A DNA stretch of 6,219 bases. It comes from Bacteroidales bacterium (lineage in GTDB: Bacteria > Bacteroidota > Bacteroidia > Bacteroidales > UBA7960). This document shows, one piece after another, positions 1 to 4,708 of this stretch. The position numbers and the translations under genes were made by a program. How positions within the stretch are numbered: position 1 is the stretch's first letter; every line of letters begins with the position of its first letter. The stretch lies in the NCBI GenBank assembly GCA_003560215.1, contig PWIY01000396.1:1-6219 (forward strand), read 5' to 3'. The notes beneath the pieces were generated by a model, which was not told the DNA's origin, searched no databases, and saw only the letters and a list, made by a program, of their open reading frames with translations.

Positions 1-130
1 CGACTAACCGGAGGGGGCGATAGCCCCCGACTAACCGGAGGAGGCGAAGCCTCCGACTAACCGGAGGTGCGAAGCACCGACAAACCGACAGCGCGCAGCG
101 CTGACTAACTGGAGGGGGCGACAGCCCCCG
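1..130. repeat. Tandem array of five small hairpins with a conserved linker (runs off left edge)
   Basis: Five inverted repeats follow each other with a period of 24-27 bp. Arms are 13-18/23-28 (GGGGGC, loop GATA), 40-45/49-54 (GGAGGC, loop GAA), 66-70/74-78 (GGTGC, loop GAA), 89-94/98-103 (CAGCGC, loop GCA) and 114-119/124-129 (GGGGGC, loop GACA). The linkers at 2-12, 29-39 and 55-65 are identical (GACTAACCGGA); those at 79-88 (GACAAACCGA) and 103-113 (GACTAACTGGA) are close variants. Stem sequences differ between units but each pairs perfectly, so structure is kept and sequence is not. The first base looks like the end of an earlier stem, so the array probably continues to the left. No coding potential, T-tract or promoter is seen. 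It is not a CRISPR array, because the variable parts are self-complementary and short. The function is unknown to me; a REP-like or structure-driven intergenic repeat is the nearest general class. Confidence 0.9.
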
Positions 131-155
131 ACTAACTAACAAACCAACTGACCAA
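131..155. other. Degenerate tail of the hairpin-array linker, forming the ansA translation leader
   Basis: Directly after the last hairpin the sequence continues as short ACTAAC, AAACC and AACTGACC words that resemble the array linker, but with no stem. It runs to the base before the ansA ATG. No Shine-Dalgarno-like purine stretch and no TAnnTTTG element is visible between the array and the start codon, so the ansA promoter is probably left of the window or the gene is cotranscribed with an upstream gene. Confidence 0.55.
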
Positions 156-1184
156 ATGAACCCCAAGCCCCGCATTCTCGTCATTTACACCGGAGGTACC
201 ATTGGCATGGTGGAAGATCCTGTCACTGGCGTCCTGAATCCCTTTGATTTTGAGCATCTGACCGATCAGATTCCGGAGATCAAACGCTTCAATTATCAGA
301 TTGACAGTATTTCGTTTGACCCCGTGATTGATTCTTCCAACATGGAGCCGGCCATCTGGGTGCAGCTTGCAAAAATGATCGAAACCCATTATGATGCCTA
401 TGACGGTTTTGTGGTGCTGCATGGATCAGATACCATGTCTTATACGGCATCTGCACTGAGTTTTATGCTGGAGAATCTGTCAAAACCGGTTGTATTTACC
501 GGTTCCCAGCTTCCCATCGGAATGATCCGTACCGACGGCAAAGAGAATTTCATCACCGCCCTTGAGATTGCAGCAGCTAAAAAAGACGGGAGGGCCATGG
601 TGCCCGAAGTTTGTATTTTTTTTGAAGCTCAGCTTTACCGCGGCAACCGCACGCATAAACATAATGCGGAGGATTTTGAGGCTTTCTTCTCGGTCAATTA
701 TCCGGTACTTGCACAGGCCGGAGTGCATATCAAATACAACGAGGTGGCCATTCAGAAAGCCTCTGATGAAAAACTTCGCGTATCTGTCAACCTGGATAAC
801 AACATTGCCGTGCTCAAACTGTTTCCCGGCATCAGCCGTTCCGTGGTTTCTTCCATCTTATCCATTGAAGGACTGAAAGCTGTGGTTATGGAAACTTACG
901 GAGCAGGGAATGCCCCCCACCTCGACTGGTTTGAAGAGGAACTGAAGCACGCCATTGACAGGGGCTTGCTGGTATGCAATGTCAGCCAGTGCAGGGGAGG
1001 TGCTGTAAGCCAGGGAAAATACGAAACCAGTGCATGGCTGGAAAAAGCCGGTGTGGTCAGTGGATATGACATGACCACAGAGTCTGCCGTTACCAAGCTC
1101 ATGTATTTGCTTGGCAACGGATACACTTCCGAAAGGCTCAGAACATCCCTGCAAAAACCCCTCCGGGGCGAACTTACTTGTTAA
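156..1184 (+). CDS. ansA: Type I (cytoplasmic) L-asparaginase
   Basis: Hydrolyses L-asparagine to aspartate and ammonia in the cytoplasm. The 342-residue product is close to E. coli AnsA (338). The N-terminal signature YTGGTIGM lies at residues 11-18, with Thr15 as the expected nucleophile. The second signature, HGSDTM, is at 89-94 and supplies the expected Ser91-Asp92 pair. RGNRTHK at 162-168 contains the expected catalytic lysine, Lys168. The C-terminal domain has the SQC segment with Cys279, at about the place of the allosteric cysteine known in E. coli AnsA. There is no signal peptide, as expected for type I rather than the periplasmic type II enzyme. The family usually has Thr at the first position of the TDT-like motif; here it is Ser, a conservative change. 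The start is the first in-frame ATG and places the beta-strand and TGGT motif at the usual distance from the N-terminus. The gene is convergent with pruA. Family assignment is firm; substrate preference and allostery are inferred. Confidence 0.95.
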   Translation: MNPKPRILVIYTGGTIGMVEDPVTGVLNPFDFEHLTDQIPEIKRFNYQIDSISFDPVIDSSNMEPAIWVQLAKMIETHYDAYDGFVVLHGSDTMSYTASALSFMLENLSKPVVFTGSQLPIGMIRTDGKENFITALEIAAAKKDGRAMVPEVCIFFEAQLYRGNRTHKHNAEDFEAFFSVNYPVLAQAGVHIKYNEVAIQKASDEKLRVSVNLDNNIAVLKLFPGISRSVVSSILSIEGLKAVVMETYGAGNAPHLDWFEEELKHAIDRGLLVCNVSQCRGGAVSQGKYETSAWLEKAGVVSGYDMTTESAVTKLMYLLGNGYTSERLRTSLQKPLRGELTC

Positions 1185-1266
1185 AAACAGCCGGGGTCTG
1201 CATTGTACCGACAGGGCCTGCATTAAACCGGCTGCCGCGGATCATTAACAATGCCACCGCTTCGCA

Positions 1267-1300
1267 GCCTGATGCCTGAAAACGCGCCTGATGCCTGAAA
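1267..1300. repeat. Two 15-bp perfect direct repeats
   Basis: GCCTGATGCCTGAAA occurs twice, at 1267-1281 and 1286-1300, separated by ACGC. Each copy itself contains the doublet GCCTGA/TGCCTGA. The second copy also supplies the left arm of the hairpin at 1293-1316. Likely a local slippage duplication. Confidence 0.9.
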
Positions 1301-1316
1301 GATGATTCTTTCTGGC
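1293..1316. terminator. Possible bidirectional terminator hairpin without T-tract
   Basis: Arms GCC-T-GAAAGA and TCTTTC-T-GGC form nine base pairs with one T-T mismatch around a TGAT loop (1303-1306). It sits between two converging genes, about 109 bases after the ansA stop and 33 bases after the pruA stop. Neither strand has the T-run of a classical intrinsic terminator, so the role is tentative; it could equally be an mRNA 3'-end stabiliser. Confidence 0.35.
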
Positions 1317-1348
1317 AACGCTACTTCCCGGTCAGCTCATCGCCTCAT

Positions 1349-3001
1349 TCAACTTTGCTCCTTGTAGCACGGTTCTTCCTGCATAAATGGATACCTGAAA
1401 TCTGTGGGCGGATTGAAGGTTTCCTTGATTGAGCGGGGGTTGATCCACCGCAGCAGGTTCATGTAGCTTCCCGCTTTGTCGTTGGTGCCAGATCTTCTTG
1501 CTCCGCCGAAGGGCTGCTGACCCACTACAGAGCCTGTCGGCTTGTCATTGTAATAAAGGTTGCCGGCGGCATATCTGAGGACGCGGCAGGCCTTGACGAA
1601 AGCCGTCCGGTCTTTCGAGAAAATGGCTCCGGTAAGTCCATATGGAGAGGTTTCATTGCAAAGGTGAAGCATCTTCTCATATTCTTCATCTTCATAAACA
1701 AAGATGGTCAGCACCGGGCCGAATATTTCTTCCTCCATGGTTACAAAATGGGGGTCGGAAGTAAGGATCACCGTGGGGTCAATGAAATATCCAAACGACT
1801 TGTCCCCGTTTCCTCCTGCAATTATTTGGGCTTTTGGAGAATCTTTTGCTTTTTGAATATAACCCATGATCTTGTCATAGGCTCTTTCATCAATTACGGC
1901 GTTGACGAAATTGCAGAAATTGCGCACATCCCCCTTTTTGATGAGGTCGATATTGTCCCTGAGTTTTTTCTCAAGACCGCTCCATTTGGAGGCCGGAATG
2001 TACGCCCTGGATGCAGCCGAGCATTTCTGCCCCTGGTATTCAAAAGCACCGCGTACCAGTGCGGTGGCCACTTCGTCGAGATCAGCCGAAGGATGCATCA
2101 ACATAAAGTCCTTGCCCCCTGTTTCGCCAACCACCCTGGGATAGGTTTTGTATTTGTCAATGTTGTTGCCGATGGTGCTCCACAGATTATTGAAAGTAAA
2201 TTCGGAACCGGTAAAGTGCAATCCGCCAAGGTTTTCATCGTTGAGGGCGACATCGCCGACGGTGCTGCCCTTTCCGGGGATGAAATTGATCACCCCGTCA
2301 GGCATTCCTGCTTCCCTGTAAATCTGCATCAGATAATAATTGGACAACAAGGCGGTTGTGGCCGGTTTCCATACAACGGTGTTTCCCAGTATGGCCGGTG
2401 CCATGGCCAGGTTTGATGCAATGGCCGTAAAGTTGAAAGGGGTAACGGCAAAAACGAAACCTTCCAGGGGGCGGTATTCAATGCGGTTCAGGTTGCCGAT
2501 TTCCGAGTGTGGCTGGTCGTCATAAATTTCTGAAACGTAGTGGGCATTGAACCTCAAAAAGTCCACAGTTTCGCAAACAGCTTCTATTTCCGACTGATAG
2601 GCGTTTTTTCCCTGGCCCAGCATGGTGGAGGCATTCATCAGGGCACGGTATTTTTCCGCGATCAGCCCGGCTACTTTGAGGGCGATGGATACCCTTTCCA
2701 CCCACGACATGTCTGCCCATTCGCGATGGGCCTTCAAGGCCGCATCGATGGCCATTTTTACTTCTTTTTCGCCTGCTTTGTGATAGGTGGCAAGCACGTG
2801 CCGGTGATTGTGGGGCATGACCACCTTGCCTGTGTCTCCTGTCCGGATCTCTTTGCCTCCGATGATCAGCGGAATTTCCAGCTCCAGCTCACTTTGACGC
2901 TTCAGTTCAGCCTCCAGTGCCTTGCGTTCGGGTGTCCCCTGCCGGTATTCATGAACCGGTTCATTATTTGGCCGGTCATAGTAGAATTGTGCATTATTCA
3001 T
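1349..3001 (-). CDS. pruA: Delta-1-pyrroline-5-carboxylate dehydrogenase (ALDH4 family)
   Basis: Oxidises L-glutamate gamma-semialdehyde (from P5C) to glutamate with NAD+, the second step of proline catabolism and also used in arginine/ornithine breakdown. The 550 residues match the free-standing ALDH4 type (the human enzyme is 563), not the bifunctional PutA. Visible aldehyde dehydrogenase landmarks are TPFNF at 187-191 (Asn190, oxyanion), WKPA at 211-214 (cofactor lysine), FTGS at 263-266, GETGGKD at 292-298 (general base Glu293), GQKCSA at 324-329 (nucleophile Cys327), EEIFGPV at 424-430 (NAD ribose contact) and PFGGARRSGT at 497-506. The ATG at 3001 is the natural start: it is preceded by a Bacteroidota-type promoter with a short leader and gives the typical family N-terminus. 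No proline dehydrogenase gene lies next to it in the window. tatC lies 234 bp upstream on the same strand, but the promoter suggests separate transcription. Confidence 0.96.
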   Translation of the reverse strand: MNNAQFYYDRPNNEPVHEYRQGTPERKALEAELKRQSELELEIPLIIGGKEIRTGDTGKVVMPHNHRHVLATYHKAGEKEVKMAIDAALKAHREWADMSWVERVSIALKVAGLIAEKYRALMNASTMLGQGKNAYQSEIEAVCETVDFLRFNAHYVSEIYDDQPHSEIGNLNRIEYRPLEGFVFAVTPFNFTAIASNLAMAPAILGNTVVWKPATTALLSNYYLMQIYREAGMPDGVINFIPGKGSTVGDVALNDENLGGLHFTGSEFTFNNLWSTIGNNIDKYKTYPRVVGETGGKDFMLMHPSADLDEVATALVRGAFEYQGQKCSAASRAYIPASKWSGLEKKLRDNIDLIKKGDVRNFCNFVNAVIDERAYDKIMGYIQKAKDSPKAQIIAGGNGDKSFGYFIDPTVILTSDPHFVTMEEEIFGPVLTIFVYEDEEYEKMLHLCNETSPYGLTGAIFSKDRTAFVKACRVLRYAAGNLYYNDKPTGSVVGQQPFGGARRSGTNDKAGSYMNLLRWINPRSIKETFNPPTDFRYPFMQEEPCYKEQS

Positions 3002-3235
3002 ATGATGTGGATATTTTAAAGGTTTTTGTTTTTATTCATTCTAAACAAATATACCGATAATAATACACAAACCCAATACCCCGGGTTGCGGGCCCCCGGA
3101 ATGGATGAGTGCTGGTCTGGGGGTCGACTTTAATGAAGCGGGCCATGCCACTTGTAGTGGAGACTTGAACGCAGTTTGTAATGCAGCCTGGCCAGTTGAA
3201 ATGCGTAATCCGGGTAAAGGAGTATGGTGGCCTGG
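3002..3235. other. Intergenic region between tatC and pruA
   Basis: A 234-bp stretch. The pruA-proximal part is AT-rich and holds the pruA promoter. The tatC-proximal part (3079-3235) is GC-richer, with a weak inverted repeat at 3081-3099 and a perfect 5-bp hairpin, CCACT/AGTGG with loop TGT, at 3148-3160. No T-tract terminator for tatC is seen. The short reading frames crossing it on the plus strand are antisense shadows of tatC or pruA and show no recognisable protein. Confidence 0.6.
3046..3077 (-). promoter_or_regulatory. Bacteroidota-type promoter of pruA
   Basis: Read on the minus strand, TATATTTG (3053 down to 3046) fits the Bacteroidota -7 consensus TAnnTTTG exactly. ATTG (3077-3074) lies 20 bp upstream, a normal spacing for the -33 TTG element. 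The expected transcript would start around 3035-3042 and have a leader of roughly 35-40 nt before the ATG. A GC-rich inverted repeat (CCGGG 3081-3085 / CCCGG 3095-3099) sits just upstream of the -33 element. The match is by consensus only. Confidence 0.7.
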
Positions 3236-4021
3236 TTACACTGCTTCTGCTTCATTGACTGCCACGCGATGGGAAATGCGGATGCTTACTTCGTACAGCG
3301 CAAACAAGGGAAGACCGACCATGATCTGGCTGAATACATCAGGAGGGGTGATCAGGGCGGCCAGTGCAATGATGATTACAAATGCAAGCTTCCTGTTTTT
3401 CCGCATGGTTTCGGGGGTAAGGATCCCCGCCTTGCTGAGGAAGAATACGAATACGGGGAGTTCAAACAATATTCCGGTGGCAAGGGTGATGGTCGTTACG
3501 GTGGTGATGAATGACCGGAGTGCGATCTGGTTGCTGACCAGACCACTGACCTGGTAAGATCCCAGGAAATTAATTGACAAAGGCACAATCAGGAAATAGG
3601 CAAACAGGACCCCTGTGAGGAAAAGACCGGAAATGACCAGCACGGCCCAGCGTGAGTTGGCCTTTTCGGCCGCATTCAGTCCCGGGCGGATAAACCGCCA
3701 GATCTCCCATACAATGTAGGGAATGGAAATAATAATCCCGACGATCAGCGAAACCACCACATGGGTGGTGAACTGCCCGGCCAGATCGATGTTGATCAGT
3801 TGCACCGGATCGGCATTGATGCATAAAGCTGGGATGGACAGCTGTTGCGACAACCAGCAAAAGGCCCTGTTGGTCAGGAAATAGGGCTCCTTTGGGGCCA
3901 GGATAATGTTGTTGAAAAGAAAGTCTTTGGCCGCAAAGGCTGCAATGGCAAACAAAACAACAGCGATGGCCGATCGGATCAGGTGGCCCCGCAATTCCTC
4001 CAGATGGCTCCAGAAAGTCAT
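3236..4021 (-). CDS. tatC: Sec-independent (twin-arginine) protein translocase subunit TatC
   Basis: Inner-membrane receptor of the Tat system, which recognises twin-arginine signal peptides and exports folded proteins. I chose the ATG at 4021, giving 261 residues (E. coli TatC is 258) and starting MTFWSHLEELRGHL, the family's amphipathic N-terminus. The frame stays open to a TTG at 4066 (15 more residues) and closes at a stop at 4076-4078, so a longer form is possible. In the ATG numbering, six membrane segments fall near 14-36, 84-108, 125-153, 172-196, 211-226 and 230-247. The cytoplasmic signal-peptide site is seen as FIRPGLNAAE, with Phe110 and Glu119 spaced like Phe94 and Glu103 of E. 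coli. The first periplasmic loop is long (about 37-83) and has two cysteines, Cys55 and Cys67. No tatA/tatB is adjacent. A terminator separates it from the ferredoxin gene upstream. Confidence 0.94.
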   Translation of the reverse strand: MTFWSHLEELRGHLIRSAIAVVLFAIAAFAAKDFLFNNIILAPKEPYFLTNRAFCWLSQQLSIPALCINADPVQLINIDLAGQFTTHVVVSLIVGIIISIPYIVWEIWRFIRPGLNAAEKANSRWAVLVISGLFLTGVLFAYFLIVPLSINFLGSYQVSGLVSNQIALRSFITTVTTITLATGILFELPVFVFFLSKAGILTPETMRKNRKLAFVIIIALAALITPPDVFSQIMVGLPLFALYEVSIRISHRVAVNEAEAV

Positions 4022-4084
4022 GGTGCCGTCCGGGGGTTTCTGATATGTTTGATGCCTGGGTGTCAAAGCTGGTATTTAATCATA

Positions 4085-4135
4085 CGTTATCGGACCACAT
4101 GCGTTATCAGGCCACATGCGTTATCGGGCCACTTT
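4085..4135. repeat. Three 17-bp tandem repeats in the tatC leader
   Basis: Units are 4085-4101 (CGTTATCGGACCACATG), 4102-4118 (CGTTATCAGGCCACATG) and 4119-4135 (CGTTATCGGGCCACTTT). The first two differ at two positions and the third diverges only at its last three bases. The array sits about 65-115 bp upstream of the tatC ATG, where its promoter or 5' leader should be. It is either a slippage product or a set of spaced protein-binding sites. No TAnnTTTG element is visible inside it. Confidence 0.9.
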
Positions 4136-4188
4136 GGACTGCACTTTTAACGGAACCTGATGCAAAAATACGGCAAAAAAAAACCAAT

Positions 4189-4226
4189 AAAAAAAGCCTG
4201 CATCAATATTCATGCAGGCCTTTTTT
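4189..4226 (-). terminator. Rho-independent terminator of the ferredoxin gene (possibly bidirectional)
   Basis: A perfect 8-bp stem, GCCTGCAT 4196-4203 with ATGCAGGC 4212-4219, has an 8-nt loop. It is flanked by seven A on the left (4189-4195) and six T on the right (4221-4226), so on the minus strand it ends in a T-run after the stem. It lies 35-72 bases after the ferredoxin stop on that strand and separates that transcript from tatC. The symmetric A/T flanks would let it work in both directions. Confidence 0.9.
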
Positions 4227-4240
4227 GATTCTGACCCGGG

Positions 4241-4262
4241 AAGACCCGGTCATACGGGTCTT
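4241..4262 (-). other. Hairpin overlapping the ferredoxin stop codon
   Basis: AAGACCCG 4241-4248 pairs perfectly with CGGGTCTT 4255-4262 around a 6-nt loop. The last bases of the right arm are two of the three stop-codon bases (4261-4263). A second GACCCGG at 4233-4239 repeats the one at 4243-4249 and offers an alternative pairing partner. There is no T-run after it, so it is more likely an mRNA 3'-end structure ahead of the real terminator than a terminator itself. Confidence 0.65.
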
Positions 4263-4428
4263 ATGCGGGGTGGATCGCTTCTACGGGGCAGACGTCTGCA
4301 CAAGCACCGCAGTCAGTGCATACGTCAGGGTCAATTTTGTAGATATCACCCTCAGAAATAGCATCAACCGGGCATTCGTCAATGCAACTGCCGCATGCAG
4401 TGCAATCTTCATTGATAATGTAAGCCAT
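4261..4428 (-). CDS. 2[4Fe-4S] ferredoxin, clostridial type
   Basis: Small cytoplasmic electron carrier of low potential. The 55-residue product begins MAYIINEDCTACGSC and has two classical CxxCxxCxxxCP motifs: Cys9, 12, 15, 19 and Cys37, 40, 43, 47, each followed by proline. This is the complete ligand set for two [4Fe-4S] clusters, and the length is typical of the clostridial family (about 55). The two halves are internally similar (CTACGSCIDECPVDAI against CTDCGACADVCPVEAI), the known ancient duplication. Many acidic and few basic residues are present, as usual for these proteins. It is transcribed away from korA, whose enzyme passes electrons to this kind of ferredoxin; using it as the Kor partner is inference from position. 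The ATG at 4428 has a promoter-like element 44 bp upstream, and a terminator follows the gene, so it looks monocistronic. Confidence 0.96.
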   Translation of the reverse strand: MAYIINEDCTACGSCIDECPVDAISEGDIYKIDPDVCTDCGACADVCPVEAIHPA

Positions 4429-4471
4429 CTCTTTGTCTTTTTTGGTTTCTAAAATCGGTTAATTTTCACCA

Positions 4472-4479
4472 CAAATATA
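4472..4479 (-). promoter_or_regulatory. Bacteroidota-type -7 element of the ferredoxin gene
   Basis: On the minus strand TATATTTG (4479 down to 4472) is identical to the pruA -7 element and matches TAnnTTTG. It lies 44 bp upstream of the ferredoxin ATG, giving a leader of about 35-40 nt. A clear TTG at the usual 19-21 bp spacing is not seen, so the -33 part is uncertain. Confidence 0.6.
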
Positions 4480-4626
4480 CAGGCTTTCCCAAATGGTTTT
4501 ACATATTTTTCCTTTGAGGTTTTAATTTGAAATTGATTTAAATAAAATTATTGATGACAGGACGTTATCTGCCTGGTATAAAAGAAAAAAGTAACGATTT
4601 TTCTAAGCGGATATGTCAGAATCATG

Positions 4627-4634
4627 TAAATTCG
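4627..4634 (+). promoter_or_regulatory. Candidate -7 element for korA
   Basis: TAAATTCG differs from TAnnTTTG at one position and lies 75 bp before the korA ATG. No TTG is found 19-21 bp upstream. TTAATTTG at 4522-4529 is a rival candidate. Listed because korA must have a promoter in this gap, not because the match is strong. Confidence 0.25.
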
Positions 4635-4708
4635 CAGAATTAATTGCTTATAAACGGTTTAGGTTAAAAACCTTTCAGCTTCTTATCTATAAAAAACAGT
4701 TGTTCGTT

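Larger units (their letters stand above)
1185..1348. other. Convergent ansA/pruA intergenic region with direct repeats and hairpins
   Basis: This 164-bp gap lies between the 3' ends of two converging genes. It holds two identical 15-bp direct repeats, GCCTGATGCCTGAAA, at 1267-1281 and 1286-1300 (period 19). A 7-bp inverted repeat, CAGCCGG/CCGGCTG, is at 1188-1194/1228-1234. A competing imperfect stem pairs GCTGC 1231-1235 with GCAGC 1264-1268 and GCGG 1237-1240 with CCGC 1257-1260. A compact hairpin is at 1293-1316. None is followed by a T-tract on either strand, so no classical rho-independent terminator can be named. Confidence 0.7.
4429..4708. other. Divergent regulatory region between the ferredoxin gene and korA
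   Basis: An AT-rich 280-bp stretch between two divergent genes. It holds the ferredoxin -7 element (4472-4479). It also has an odd palindrome, AATTTGAAATT (4524-4534), next to ATTTAAAT (4536-4543), and a small hairpin AGGTT/AACCT (4661-4673). For korA two imperfect -7 candidates are visible on the plus strand: TTAATTTG 4522-4529 and TAAATTCG 4627-4634, each with one mismatch and no clear -33 partner. A 29-codon ATG frame at 4554-4643 encodes nothing recognisable and is not annotated as a gene. Confidence 0.6.

Noticed and set aside
1..130. CRISPR array
   Set aside because: The period is only 24-27 bp, the variable parts are 13-16 bp and self-complementary, and no cas gene or leader is present. 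The conserved part is a linker, not a repeat with unique spacers.
1..130. Series of rho-independent terminators
   Set aside because: No stem is followed by a T-tract on either strand; the linkers are GACTAACC-like.
1664..2416. 250-codon plus-strand frame inside pruA
   Set aside because: Antisense shadow of a well-conserved aldehyde dehydrogenase frame; its translation shows no family features.
3100..3235. RNA gene in the gap between tatC and pruA
   Set aside because: Only a 5-bp hairpin (3148-3160) and weak GC-rich pairing are present; no tRNA cloverleaf, riboswitch core or other known RNA signature was found.
156..4428. A hidden new defence or mobile system among the genes
   Set aside because: All protein genes are familiar metabolic or housekeeping families with intact catalytic or ligand residues; no transposase, integrase, nuclease or reverse transcriptase is present in the window.
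4045..4452. 135-codon plus-strand frame across the tatC leader and ferredoxin gene
   Set aside because: It runs through the 17-bp repeats and the terminator and is antisense to the ferredoxin, whose eight cysteines are in perfect motif spacing on the minus strand.
4554..4643. 29-codon ATG reading frame between the ferredoxin gene and korA
   Set aside because: Too short, no recognisable motif, no ribosome-binding or promoter support of its own, and it overlaps a candidate korA promoter.
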